From assembly GCA_905116865.2 (NCBI GenBank), contig CAJHNH020003128.1, positions 1-64,000 of the forward strand: a stretch of 64,000 nt of DNA, given 5' to 3'. Shown piece after piece: positions 1-10,612 of the stretch. The position numbers and the translations under genes were made by a program. The DNA is from Candidula unifasciata (taxonomy: Eukaryota > Mollusca > Gastropoda > Stylommatophora > Geomitridae). The first letter of the stretch is position 1, and the number at the start of each line of letters is the position of its first letter. The notes under the pieces were generated by a model that worked only from the letters and a program-made list of their open reading frames with translations, did not search any database and was not told where the DNA came from.

Positions 1-780
1 TGCCAGAGCATTGTGTGTAGCTAAGGGACAGTGCTGCGAAGTACTCGTGGGAGAAGGTGCTGTGTGCCTATCCAGTTGCTGTGTGCCTATCCAGTTGCTG
101 TGTCCTTTATGGTGAGGTACTTCTCCACCATCTGATCCAGTTGAGGCAGAGTCACCAAAGACAGTGGAATCATCAGGAACTGAGGGAAGCATCACCGATA
201 GAAAGAGGATAAGTGACAGTTTGATGCCATGTTTTGCTATATTCCTCACCTTTCCCATGTTTCCCAATGATGACAATGTGTCATCTCCAGGACCTTCTGA
301 CTGTGTAGTTATCTCGGTGATCTGGACATTGTATTCTGGAATCCAGCTATTGAGATCTGGTATCTACTTCACTATTTTATATATGTATATGTTGTATTGA
401 TTACATGCATTCATTTTCATGGCGGACTTAGGTGTCTCTATTTCACCTTTTTAAGTGTCTAGCATTTGTGTGCGTATGAATCTTAAATATATGTGTTAAC
501 ATGGTTATGATAATGAATTATCATAACCTGGGGGCTTTCTTTAGTAAGTAGTGGGGGTGTCCAGCCAAGTGTGCCTAGGAATATTGTATTCATATACAGA
601 AATATTTTGTAGTGCCAATACTTGAGTTGCCCTACTCCAGAAATAAGTTGAGCGTATATTGGCCACGGGGAATCCCTTAGACCAATACGAGCCAAACGAC
701 TCAACATAATTATTTCTGAGTGTTGTTGGTTCTGAAGGAGAAATCCTTACATTAGGCACGTGACCGGAGTGATATGTGAC
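1..780. other. no recognisable gene
   Basis: I see no gene here. A 19-bp direct repeat (TGCTGTGTGCCTATCCAGT) occurs at 58-76 and 77-95, with a partial third copy. An open stretch around 130-230 on the plus strand reads as a Ser/Pro/Glu-rich peptide, but it has no clear splice sites and no family resemblance. Confidence 0.4.
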
Positions 781-1531
781 AAGCGTTCCGAGCTCTTGAG
801 GTTTATTGCTGTAGATATCACCCGCCTTCATTCATCTCTCTGGCTGGCCTTCTCTTTCCATTTGGTGACACCAAGTATTTGCAGGTCTGTCTGGATATTA
901 TCTCTCCATCGTCTTCTTGGTCTGCCTGTGGTCTACGACCATTCATCTCCCTGGTGTATATAGTTTTTACTTCTCTGTCATCTGACATTCTTTCAATATG
1001 TCCCAACCATTTCAGTCTATAAGCTCTCATGATGCCAGTGATCAGTGGTGATTTAAACAGATTATTAATTTCGTTGTTGATTCTCACTCTCCATTCCCCG
1101 CTGTTTGCATCTTTGAAGGGTCCAAAGATTCGTCGTAAGACTCTGTTTTCTTAAACCTGCAGTAAGGCTTCATCTCTTTTAGTTGTGCTCCAAGTTTCAG
1201 AGCCATATAACAGGACTGGTCTAATCAACGTTTTATATATTTTGATCTTGGTGTTGCTAAACTGACACTTTGACGTTAGCAGATGTTTAAGGGCATAGTA
1301 TAATTTATTTCCAGATTGTATTCTAGATTGTATTTTTTCTCTCAGCATGTTGGAGCAGTTGAAATTTGCGCCCAAGTACTAATATGTTTAAGTTCGTTTG
1401 ATTTTCATATTATCGACTCGTATGTGGCCGGAGTTTATATCCTTTCCCTGTCTAGTTATTACCATGAATTCTGTCTTATCTTGATTGATAACTAGTGCCA
1501 TTTTCTGAGCTGATTCTTTTAAGACAGTGTT
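781..1531 (-). mobile_element. LINE ORF2 C-terminal remnant, 5'-truncated
   Basis: Read on the minus strand, this encodes the end of a non-LTR retrotransposon ORF2. Visible in order are the segment after the RT core (INQDKTEFMV), then YKTLIRPVLLYGSETW near 1180-1240, then LKWLGHIERMSDDREV near 970-1010. These blocks are typical of the thumb and C-terminal region of APE-type LINEs. At least two stops (near 1155 and 1385) break the frame, so the copy is dead. The left boundary matches the 3' ends of the plus-strand copies at 44865-45150 and 47490-47775, so all three belong to one family. Upstream RT and endonuclease are absent, as expected of 5' truncation. Confidence 0.8.
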
Positions 1532-1876
1532 TTAATAGGGAATGACGGAAGGAGTTAAATTCAATCAAATTTTCTTAGCCTTGGGATGAACAGCAAGCAC
1601 ATTTTTAGATATGTAAGGTGTTTTTGCAAACAGCAAAACTATATATTTAAAAAGCATAAACTTCAGCTGAACAAATGGAAAAAAATGGAATGAAACGTCA
1701 TTAACTAAATATTTTGTCGTTTCATTAGTTCGATGATTGACTAGTTTTAATTTCGATTGTTAATAAAATTTAAAATTCCAATGGCATAGTCAAACGCACT
1801 TCTTCAAACTTTTGTTAAGAAGAGTAAATTTCTAAATACGAATTATGTTTCTTTGTTTGTTTGTTTATTCAGGGGA
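1532..1876. other. AT-rich spacer
   Basis: AT-rich sequence with short homopolymer runs. I see no gene or repeat that I can name. Confidence 0.4.
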
Positions 1877-2250
1877 TCAACATGATGGCACACGTGTGTA
1901 ACCCATAAGTAGTCCGTTCTTCTTCTAACTCAAGTCTGAGTCTAAAGAATCCCGGTGCAGTGCACGCACTTCGTTGCACAGGCGAGAATCCTAAATTATT
2001 TTGGGTAGATTGTTAACTCTAAATTTTGCCTGGGCAGCGCCGTTAGGCTACTCTTTTCGATTTTCAATTGCCGATGTATTTATTACGCGAGTAACAATAC
2101 GCACGGGCGTCCGGTCTTACTACCCAGAAACCAGGGGGTAATTACTAAAACTCAACGTGACCCCAAAAAACTAGCCTTTACCGAGGCATGAATCCGGGGA
2201 GTCTAGCACTCGAGGCGGACACCATGCCTCAGGACCACTTAGCGCCCCCT
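1877..2250 (-). mobile_element. SINE-C copy, near full length
   Basis: First copy of the local SINE-C family. Its tRNA-like head lies at the right: the minus strand shows a box-B-like segment around the diverged CCGGGGAGTCTAG. The body runs through GCAGCGCCGTTAGGCTACTC, and the tail reads (complement) GGGTTACACACGTGTGCCAT. Other copies are at 21160, 39900, 46295, 48880 and 51815. Established SINE structure (tRNA head, unrelated body, LINE-like tail) supports the call; the family name is mine. Confidence 0.7.
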
Positions 2251-2303
2251 AAATACGAATTATTACTCGTACACCTAAGAATTTGTAGAAGAGTAGATAA
2301 ACT

Positions 2304-2305
<2 letters not shown>

Positions 2306-2380
<75 letters not shown>
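2306..2380. repeat. (TA)n microsatellite
   Basis: About 35 TA dinucleotides with one AA interruption. It abuts the left end of the TIR element that begins at 2381. Confidence 0.95.
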
Positions 2381-2382
<2 letters not shown>

Positions 2383-3275
2383 GGCTGTACCGAATAGTGA
2401 TTTTCACTATTCGGCCGAATACGAATAGCTGGACCAACTATTCGGCCGAATACGAATAGCTGGACCAACTATTCGGCCGAATACGAATACAAAAAGTAAA
2501 TCATCATCATCAGGTGCTTAGCCGACTGGCATGAGCGATTATGCCTTGCCACAATCTGCGATCTCCTGCAGCATGTATTAGTTCGTGTGCCGACACACCT
2601 CCATGCCATGCAACAAGACTGTCAAGAATCTTCTCTCGTTGTCTTCCTCTATCCATCCTTCCATAGATCTTTCCAGTGGTCACCACATTTTCCATTTTCC
2701 CTCATCTTATAACTTGGCCGAAAAATGATGACTGTCTCCTGATGTCTGTTAGTAGTTGTCTTCGGGCTCCCGCCTCTTTTAAAACCTCTTGGTTGCTTTT
2801 TTTCTGGCCGTCCAAGGTATTTTAAGCATTGTTCTGTAAAACCACATCTATGAGGCCTCAAGAAATTTTTTGGCCTGCCTACCGATTGTCCAGGACTCAC
2901 AGCCATATGTTAAAACTGGATTTATGTAGCAAGCAAGAAAGCATTAGCTTTAAAAAAAACACACACACACACACACAATCGTTCCGTGTTGGCAGAATTA
3001 AGCCAGCTTCTTGTCTCACTGGGGGTATTTCCAGCTGTGCTAAACAGACGTTGTTCACTTAGTACACTCGTATGTGGTGCACAAAGTAACGCTTGACAGT
3101 ATGAACCAAGGTGGGATATCTTGATATGTTTATTTCCCACTAGTCCAGAAACGGGTGTAAGGTAATCACTATTCGTATTGGGCCCGACCGCAACTATTCG
3201 GCCGAATACCGAATAGTTATTAGGTCCACTATTCGGCCCTGAAGCGAATACGAAGCGAATATTCGGTACAGCCCT
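2381..3275. mobile_element. DNA transposon with terminal inverted repeats, hAT-like, non-autonomous
   Basis: The left end AGGGCTGTACCGAATA and the right end TATTCGGTACAGCCCT are perfect inverted repeats, with TA-rich flanks on both sides. Inside the left end a 31-bp unit containing ATTCGGCCGAATACGAATAG is repeated about three times, and the right end carries similar ATTCGGCCGAATA motifs at 3196-3260. Subterminal repeats of this type suit transposase binding in hAT-like elements. No transposase is encoded. The interior holds a LINE fragment (2505-2925) and a short CA run (2958-2977). Superfamily is inferred from the termini only. Confidence 0.65.
2505..2925 (-). mobile_element. LINE ORF2 C-terminal fragment nested in the TIR element
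   Basis: The minus strand encodes a decayed copy of a LINE C-terminal segment, with blocks such as KMENVVTTGKIYGRMDRGRQ and VAWHGGVSAHELIHAAGDRR. A better preserved copy of the same family lies at 36778-37185. Several frame breaks are present. Its position inside the TIRs means either a later insertion or capture of LINE sequence by the DNA transposon. Confidence 0.75.
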
Positions 3276-3587
3276 AATATATATATTCTTCTTAATATAT
3301 ATATATTTGTGTGTGTGTCGGGGGAGGGGGTGAATGAACGGTATAACGATTAGATTCAATGCTTTGGACTCAAGTCATTGGGTCCCACGTCCCAGGAATA
3401 CAACATGTGTATGACATTTGCAAATCACTATTGAACTAGTCCATTGATGACTACATGTTGTTGTTACAATTACCCGTAACTGTAATGCATCTTCCAAATA
3501 TTTTTCGGTGGTTTATTCTGATTGACTAGTACAGATACATCCTTGATTGTCACTTTCTCGCCTGCCATTGACGTTTCCGTCAAGTAT
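3276..3587. other. spacer
   Basis: About 310 bases with a short TA stretch and a GT stretch near 3295-3320. Nothing else is recognisable. Confidence 0.4.
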
Positions 3588-3896
3588 GGTTGTTGTTTTT
3601 CATATAGTGTCATGTTTTTGTTTTTTTTTTTGTAGCCAAAAATATTGGTTGTTGTTTTTCATATAGTGTCATGGTTTTTTTTTTTTTTTTTTTTTTTTTT
3701 GTAGCCAAAAATATTGGTTGTTGTTTTTCATATAGTGTCATGTTTTTTTTTTTTTTTTGTAGCCAAAAATATTGGTTGTTGTTTTTCATATAGTGTCATG
3801 TTTTTTTTTTTTTTTTTGGTAGCCAAAAATATTGGTTGTTGTTTTTCATATAGTGTCATGTTTTTTTTTTTTTTTTTTGGTAGCCAAAAATATTAG
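3588..3896 (+). repeat. tandem repeat, about 60 bp x 5
   Basis: Five units begin with GGTTGTTGTTTTTCATATAG at 3588, 3647, 3716, 3774 and 3834. Spacings of 58-69 bases differ only through the length of an internal poly-T run. Each unit ends with GTAGCCAAAAATATT. Confidence 0.95.
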
Positions 3897-4044
3897 GTTT
3901 TTCTCGTTTCTACGTCTTTCATTAGCCTACTTGTCGATATATCAGTTTCTCAAAGTGTAACGAGAAAAATATTAAGACATTTAACGCAATTCACAGCTCT
4001 CATACACATGTAAATCTTGCTAGTTGTTTATCTGCCTTCGGTGA

Positions 4045-4250
4045 CTTTTTCGTCTAACCGAGTGGTTAAGAACGCATGGGCTCCCATGTCGTAGACACGG
4101 GTTGGAAACCTTGGTAAGGCTGGGAACTTGTTTTCTGTCAGAGGCAAAAATAACATCCTAACCTGTACAGACCTTGGTGACAGCACTAGCCAAGCTGCCC
4201 CACAGAAACTTCCCACGCCCCACCCCCCCCCCCCCACCCCTTTTTTTTAA
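4045..4250 (+). mobile_element. SINE-E copy with Ser/Leu-tRNA-like head
   Basis: The head reads CTAACCGAGTGGTTAAGAAC, close to the box A and D-arm of type II tRNAs (Ser/Leu), followed by a box-B-like ACGGGTTGGAAACC. The body has CTTGGTGACAGCACTAGCCA, shared with the copy at 34240-34470. It ends in a poly-C/poly-T tract at about 4215-4250. Confidence 0.65.
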
Positions 4251-4335
4251 AACCCACCCCTGCCTACAGGCAAAAGTAATCAATAGGGGCAGTAATGGCC
4301 GTTTAATTTTAATAACCCAGAGAGCCTTCTATATA

Positions 4336-4412
4336 GGTTTTCAAGATGTTCATGATCTCATGTTACCATTAAGTGGAAGTGCGTGTCGCTGTAGCTGCCT
4401 CCCCTGGAACCT
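4336..4412 (+). repeat. 77-bp direct repeat, copy 1
   Basis: From GTTTTCAAGATGTTCATGAT to CTGCCTCCCCTGGAAC this segment recurs nearly unchanged at 5752-5828, 1416 bases downstream in the same orientation. Confidence 0.9.
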
Positions 4413-4785
4413 TTCCCCACAATTATGTACAAGAACTCGTTGTACTCCGTTAAATACCGTCCACACGATGGCCGAAAATAAACGCCCAGGCTGTGTTTTT
4501 CACAGCCATATCGACAATCTGAAACCGAAAACTTGTTTCCCCGGACACAGGAAAAAGAATCAATTAGCAAATGATGGCGGTTAGATAAACTTTGAATTTG
4601 TCAGAAAAACAGGTTAATAATGGAAAGCCTATTTAGCATGTCTTGTGGAATCAATTATCTTCAAATTATATGAAGAAAGCACAGGTAAAACATTGATCCC
4701 AATTATGTTCGCATGTTCTGAACGTTAGCTGTTTTCGTATCTTATTTCTGTATTTGAAATTACCTTTTCAAAATTTCACTCTCTT
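4413..4785. other. spacer
   Basis: Single-copy-looking sequence without a credible gene. Confidence 0.4.
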
Positions 4786-5010
4786 GGGTCGGCGTTACGC
4801 AAGCGCTTTGTAATGTCGAGGTTCCTGGTTCGATTCCAGCTGCGGGCGATTTGGAAGTATAATGTCTTGCGCTAGTTTCGAGAGCTGACTGTTGAGTGGA
4901 AATGGCATTTTACTAAACGTAAAATTTGCCTAGAAAAACCACAACAGCCAAAAAAGGCTGAGGTTGGTTCTGCAACGTCCTTTAAAGGATACGCAACTAA
5001 CTTTAACTGT
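4786..5010 (+). mobile_element. SINE-B copy
   Basis: SINE-B defines itself by a tRNA-like head with box B GGTTCGATTCCAGCTGCGGG, a middle with ACGTAAAATTTGCCTAGAAA, and a tail GTTCTGCAACGTCCTTTAAA then GGATACGCAACTAACTTT. This copy lacks the first part of the head. A SINE-D copy follows directly. Confidence 0.85.
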
Positions 5011-5026
5011 TTCCTCCTTTCGGTGT

Positions 5027-5255
5027 AGCGGCGTCCGTGACTTAGACGTTGGGAGTCCGACTCGTAATTCCAAGGTACCGCGATCGAAACCCGCTACTAA
5101 AAGGGTGGATTTTATCGCGGTATGGGGCGTCGCAGGTTGGCCAGCCTAAAAGGGGTACCAGGATGGCTGTTCTAGGGAAGTAAAGACGGCCGGCGTAACG
5201 CTGACCTTATTACAGACCTAGTGCCGAATTGTCTGGAAAAATAAACCTCTCTCTC
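5027..5255 (+). mobile_element. SINE-D copy (B-like head, A-like body)
   Basis: The head GGCGTCCGTGACTTAGACGT is that of SINE-B, but the body (GGGTACCAGGATGG, GGGAAGTAAAGACGGCCGGC, ACCTAGTGCCGA) follows SINE-A. Two minus-strand copies at 9001 and 59356 confirm that this is a distinct family and not a chance junction. It ends in a short CT tract. Confidence 0.75.
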
Positions 5256-5505
5256 TCTCTCTCTCCTCTCCTCTGTGCTCTTCCCATATGCCTGATGCGC
5301 CTAAAAGCGTGATCTCTTTCTTTCTCGGATCTTCACTTACTTTACCGCACTTCTTTGGTGTGTACTCCTTCGTTTGTGTTTTTCAGTGTGGTGTGAGATA
5401 TTATCGTTTAACATTACCGACATTGGTGAATTCTGGGGGATGTTACGGGTTTTTAGTTCCATTCAAGAGAATCGAATTCACAGCACAGGGTTATCGTTTG
5501 AAACT

Positions 5506-5745
5506 CTCTCTCTCTCTCCTCTCTCTCTCCTCTCTCTCTCCTCTCTCCCTGCTCTCCTCCTCTCTCTCTTTTCTCTCATTTTCTCTCTCCTCCTCTCCTC
5601 TCTCCTCCTCTCTCTCCTCTCTCCTCCTCCTCTCCTCCTCTCTCTCTCCCTCCTCTCCTCCTCCTCCTCTCTCTCTCTCAATCTCTCTCTCCTCCTCCTC
5701 TCCTCCTCCCTTAATCCTCCTCCTCTCTCTTCCTCCTCCTATACC
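5506..5745 (+). repeat. CT/TCC-rich tract
   Basis: Degenerate CTCTCT and CCTCCT microsatellite, pyrimidine-only for long stretches. Open frames in it (Ser/Leu-rich, or Arg/Glu-rich on the complement) are artefacts of composition. Confidence 0.95.
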
Positions 5746-5751
5746 TCGAAG

Positions 5752-5828
5752 GGTTTTCAAGATGTTCATGATCTCATGTTGCCATTAAGTGGAAGTGCGT
5801 GTCGCTGTAGCTGCCTCCCCTGGAACCC
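5752..5828 (+). repeat. 77-bp direct repeat, copy 2
   Basis: Second copy of 4336-4412, placed directly after the CT tract and before a short GT run (5834-5858). Confidence 0.9.
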
Positions 5829-6057
5829 ATATATGTGTGTGTGTGTGTGAGTGTGTAAGATTGTGTACACATGATGTATGTATTATATTCTATAATGTAT
5901 ATTTTTATTCTATATCTATAACATGCATTTTAGATAACAGGCATTGGTACTCTGAAAAACGAGTGCTTAGAAGGGCCGAATGTCAGACGGGCCTGCGTGC
6001 CCAATTTGTAACCCTTTGAAAATAAAGTTTGTTCGTTCGTTCGTTCGTTCCTTCTCT

Positions 6058-6061
6058 CGCT

Positions 6062-6122
<61 letters not shown>

Positions 6123-6534
6123 GTTTTCTATCTCTCGCTCAATCTCTTTCTCTCTCTCTCTCTCTCGTTTTCTCTCTCTCGCTCAATCTCTCTCTCTTTC
6201 TCGTTTTCTCTCTCTCGCTCAATCTCTTTCTCTCTCTCTCTTCTCTCTCTCGTTTTCTCTCTCTCTCCTCCTCTCTCCTCGCTCCTCCTCTTCTCTCTTC
6301 CTCTCTCCTCCTCTCCTCCTCCTCTCTCTCCTCCTCCTCCTCCTCCTCTCCTCTCCTCTCCTGCTCTCCTCCTCTCTCTCTCTCCTCCTCCTCCTCTTTC
6401 TCCTCCTCTCTCGCCTCCTCCTCTCTCTCTCCTCTCATCCCCCTCCTCTCTCCTCCTCTCAATCCTCCTTTCTCCCTCTCTCTCCTCCTTTCTCTCTCTC
6501 TCGCTCCTCCTCTTTCCTCTCGCCTCTCGCTCAA

Positions 6535-6566
<32 letters not shown>

Positions 6567-6595
6567 GCTCGCTAAATCTCTTTCTCTCTCCCCCC
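6058..6595 (+). repeat. long CT-rich microsatellite block
   Basis: Over 500 bases of CTCTCT with periodic TCGCTCAATCTCT and TCGTTTTCTCTC interruptions and a CCT-rich middle. Frames of 170-223 codons on both strands are compositional. Confidence 0.95.
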
Positions 6596-7067
6596 AGGGA
6601 TTTCCGTAAAAACAGTGATCTCGAACTGAAAACACCCCACGCGATAGTCAAAAGGCTTTATTCAACGATAATTTGTTTACCAAGTGGTATGCTAAAATAG
6701 ATCAGATAAAAATAATCTAGACATGGAAAATAAGCATTTTATTACTGTATATAGATTACAGATTAAAACACTTAAATAATGTGGTCAAAACTAATAAAAT
6801 ACGCAAATAATATGCTTGACGTATTTGGCAGCATTTTACCGGAAATTCAAGATTAGTATGGTTACCACAGAGGAATAACATTTACAACATGTTGATTTTG
6901 TTTGCACAACTTGGATTGTTAATTTTAATTGTCACGGCTACTAGTAAACGTTTATTTAGTGTGTGGGAAATAACATGAATGCATGATTTCCATTTCATCA
7001 GCTCATTAGATATATGGAGTTGGATCCATACTTTTGTAGAGCTGTAACCTCCAACCATTTTTTTTTC
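6596..7067. other. AT-rich spacer
   Basis: No gene or repeat family is recognised between the CT block and the homopolymer tracts. Confidence 0.4.
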
Positions 7068-7166
7068 AGGGCCCCCCCCCCCCCACCCCCCCACCACCAC
7101 CCTCTTTTTTGTGTGTGGTGTGTTTATGGCAAGACACCCCCCCCCCCCCCCCCTTTTTTTTTTTTT
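7068..7166 (+). repeat. poly-C / poly-T tracts
   Basis: Two poly-C runs (about 7072-7091 and 7136-7152), the second followed by poly-T. Similar C-then-T tracts recur near 4220, 33975, 34435, 41745, 46815, 49397 and 50220, so this is a recurrent local motif. Confidence 0.9.
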
Positions 7167-7554
7167 ATAACACCCCTTTCCTCAAATTATTTTTAAAAAG
7201 AAGAGAACAAAAAAAGATAAAATCTCAAGTATTGTTAACAAAAGTTTTTAAAAAAAAAACATGCACATAATTCAGAGTATTAAATAACAGAAAAACAATC
7301 ACCAACAACTGGTAATTTAGTGTCCAAATATTGCGATGGTTGGCACTGTGTTGCCTTGTTGATATCTGCTAATTGTGGTGTGGTATTGGACAAGGCACAA
7401 CAAAGAACACTCTGCACATTAAGCCTGCAACACTTTTGTTTTCACGACTGTTAAAGCTAAAAATCAGGATTTTTACAAGTGTGCGCAGCACTCAGTTTCA
7501 AAACTGCTTGACGCTCTCTAAATTCTTCCCATGCCCCACCCCCTCCCCCACATA
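7167..7554. other. spacer
   Basis: AT-rich, no recognisable gene. Confidence 0.35.
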
Positions 7555-7643
7555 GACACACACAGACACACACACAGACACACACACAGACACATACACA
7601 CAGACACACACAGACACACATACAGACACACAGACACACACAC
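7555..7643 (+). repeat. (CA)n / CACAGA microsatellite
   Basis: ACACACAGACAC units repeated over about 90 bases. Confidence 0.95.
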
Positions 7644-7804
7644 AATCCAGGTTGGAGACCACTGTTGTAGAAGCATCGACCGTGTCTATTTACGAAAGAA
7701 AAGGAACAAATAATACAATACCTTGTGCTGGGTAGATTAAACAAAATCTTTTGATAAAAGCGAAGCGCGATCATTTAATTTAAATATTAAATGGTAATCA
7801 TGGG

Positions 7805-8085
7805 AAAAGAAGGTAACCGCCTTTGCGTAGCGACCAGACCCTCGACTGTGGATTCGAAGGTCGTGGGTTCAAGTCCTAACGGAGCCTGACATTTTTTTAA
7901 AGGATTTTGGCTCCCAGGTCGACCCGGCCTTAAATTGGTACCAATTAAAATCCTGGGAAGTAAATACGGCAGGCATAGTGTTGACTCATCACCCACCAAG
8001 TGCCGATTGGTCTATAAAATATAGGTCTAGCCCTATCTTCCCAAAACGCCTGAAGGCGTGGGAAATGCTCCATTACTTTCCCTTT
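7805..8085 (+). mobile_element. SINE-A copy, full length
   Basis: SINE-A: tRNA-derived head with box B GGTCGTGGGTTCAAGTCC, then CCCAGGTCGACCCGGCCT, then GGGAAGTAAA, GTGCCGATTGGTCTATAAAA and a 3' end with CGCCTGAAGGCGTGG. The imperfect palindrome CGCCT-AAA-GGCGT near the tail is shared by most copies. Roughly twenty copies or fragments occur in this window. Confidence 0.85.
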
Positions 8086-9000
8086 TTGATCGCAGGGATC
8101 TTCCAATAATGCATCAGGTTGGTCTACATTGTTATGGATAGACTGGCTTTCCGTCCATTTAGTCTAATGACAGTTCATTCATAATGATGGCCACTAACTG
8201 GGCTCGATCAACAGCCAGCCTGCCATGGGAAGGCTAACTACGTTTTGGCTGAGAGTGAACTGGCTTCTCTCATCTTGCCAAAAGCCTTAGTCACCACCTA
8301 GCCTTCGATTCACTTTTACATTGAAAACATCACTTTTGCCATTTTGTTTCTTCGCACTCCGTTTATTGCTTCGGCTCATCTGTTACCCACCTATGTCAGG
8401 TGTTCAGTTGGGGCATAACATTTCGTCATGTCGGGGCCGTTCTTCCCCCCCCCCCTTTCCCCTCCGCCCCCATCTGACTTTCCTCTCCTTTTTTTCTACA
8501 GTCGATCCTTTGTTGATCCTGTTATGCTCCACACTTCTGTTACCTGTTGGGATTTTGACCGACATTTCTTAGTAGAGGAGTTTTTGTCAGTACAAAGTTT
8601 AAGCGTGCTAGCTACTGCATTTCCGCATTGAGCATACAGAACCATCGTCTTCATCATTATCACGTAACTAGTAATTTGCAGAACGTCGATCTTATCCGTC
8701 AAGGAATGCAAGAAAACCACTAGGTTTCACTGTTTCTGCCTCATAAACTTATACGATGTGGACTTTTGCCTCTTCTTCTACGAACCATACCCGCCATTAC
8801 TGTTCCCTTCAAATCATTATGACTGACTGACGTTTAACCCCACCAGGACAGCACGGCAAGGCCCTTGATGACGATGATGATGACGACGATAATCGTACTA
8901 CACATTCTGTCCCACACAGTGGCAGATTCTTTATTGCGAATCGTCCGGCCTCTTGGGGTCGATCCCGCTTTATAAAACAAGTAAACCATGTAAAAGAAAA
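8086..9000. other. spacer
   Basis: No gene is recognised. Around 8640-8720 there is weak resemblance to the LINE 3' fragment at 22060-22390, and GACTGACTGACGTTTAACCC near 8822 resembles the start of repeat F, followed by a GAT/GAC-rich run. Confidence 0.35.
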
Positions 9001-9206
9001 GTAAAGATCCCTTATTACGCCTAAGGCGCATCGGGCATATGGGCAGAGCGTCCCATATTTTTACAGACCAATCGGTACTAGGTGGGTAATGTGGTCAGCA
9101 TTACGCCGGCCGTCTTTACTTTCTTAGGACAGCCATCCTGGTACCCATTTGAGGCTGGGTCGACCTGCGACGTCCCATACCACGATAAAAATCCACGCAA
9201 GTAAAC
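9001..9206 (-). mobile_element. SINE-D copy, head missing
   Basis: Minus-strand SINE-D body (complement of ACGCCGGCCGTCTTTACTTT and of CATCCTGGTACCCATTTGAG). It breaks off before the tRNA head, at AAATCCACGCAAGTAAACC. Confidence 0.8.
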
Positions 9207-9564
9207 CATGATTGTCAGAATATTATAACACACTTTCTGAGGCGTAAAAACGACCAGGGAGATTAATCTCCAGCTACGAACATATAATATTACTAGAGGT
9301 CATGGCTCCGGGTTGATTGATTCAATAGATCTTCTTACAGTCCTTGTCGCGCGGGTCAGTGGGTTATGACATGATGGTCTTGGATTGAATCTCCGAATAC
9401 AGCGACTGTTGTTTATGTTCCTCTAAGGACAGGCTCGGTTTTTCCCTATAATTATGTCTCTAGTGACGAGCTCCGTGTTGTTCAGTTGTTGGTCAGTCTC
9501 TTCCTTTTGTTACCTTGCGTGTGATTATCGGCAAACAAATCAGTAGGCAGTAAGTATAGTAAAG

Positions 9565-9830
9565 TAAAGTAAAGCAGAGGACCCTTTTTCACGCCTTTAG
9601 GCGTATAGGGCAAATAGGACTAGACCTATATTTTTGAAGACCAATCGGCACAAGATAGGTGATGTGGTCAGCATCACGCCAGCCACCTCTACTTCCCGGG
9701 ACTAGTAAACGATCCCTTTCCATACCTTCCGAGGTACAGGGGGTATAACGCTAACACTATATTTTATTGACATATCAGTACTTAGATGTGATGTGGTTAA
9801 CATCTCGTCTGCCTATAGTTATAAAGGGGA
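9565..9830 (-). mobile_element. SINE-A 3' fragment followed by a second, diverged fragment
   Basis: 9565-9705 is a clear SINE-A tail (CGCCTTTAGGCGTATAGGG, ACCAATCGGCACAAGATAGG). 9713-9830 looks like an older partial copy (GATCCCTTTCCATACC, GTGATGTGGTTAACATCTCG). Both lack the tRNA head. Confidence 0.7.
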
Positions 9831-9884
9831 GTCAAGTGGTCGAATCTGGCGCCGACGGTGCTAATGGTGCTGTCGTGGCCTGCA

Positions 9885-10612
9885 ACAGCCTGCAACAGCC
9901 TGCAAGAGCCTGCAATACCTGCTGGCATGCAATATCTGGTGCTGCCTGCAACAGCCTGCAATACCTGCTGGCATGCAATATCTACAACGTCTGGTGCTGC
10001 TTGCAACAGCCTGAAATACCTGCTGGCATGCAATATCTGGTGCTGCCTGCAACAGCCTGCAATACCTGCTGGCATGCAATATCTACAACGTCTGGTGCTG
10101 CTTGCAACAGCCTGAAATACCTGCTGGCATGCAATATCTGGTGCTGCCTGCAACAGCCTGCAATACCTGCTGGCATTCAATATCTACAACGTCTGGTGCT
10201 GCCTGCAGCAGCCTGCAATACCTGCTGGCATGCAGTATCTACAACGTCTGGTGCTGCCTGCAACAGCCTGCAATATCTGCTGGCATGCAATATCTGGTGC
10301 TCCCTGCAACAGCCTGCAATACCAGCTGGCATGCAATATCTGCAATGTCTGGTGCTGCCTGCAACAGCCTGCAATACCTGCTGGCATGCAATATCTACAA
10401 CGTCTGGTGCTGCCTGCAACAGCCTGCAATATCTGCTGGCATGCAATATCTGGTGCTCCCTGCAACAGCCTGCAATACCTGCTGGCATGCATTATCTGCA
10501 ATGTCTGGTGCTGCTTGCAACAGCCTGCAATACCTGCTGGCATGCAATGTCTGGTGCTGCCTGCAACAGCCTGCAATACCTGCTGGCATGCAAAATCTAC
10601 AACGTCTGCGCA
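9885..10612 (+). repeat. minisatellite of alternating 46- and 55-bp units
   Basis: The unit GCAATACCTGCTGGCATGCA is followed by ATATCTGGTGCTGCCTGCAA and CAGCCT (46 bp). Every second unit or so carries an extra 9 bp (TACAACGTC or TGCAATGTC), giving 55 bp. Example starts are 9912, 9958 and 10013. Several frames stay open on both strands (up to 287 codons, with CNSLQYLLACNI-like repeats), which follows from the repeat and is not good evidence of a gene. Confidence 0.95.

Noticed and set aside
130..260. Ser/Glu-rich exon candidate
   Set aside because: No convincing acceptor or donor and no recognisable family.
5478..6700. Long Ser/Leu-rich and Arg/Glu-rich open frames
   Set aside because: They translate CT-rich microsatellites on both strands and have no other content.
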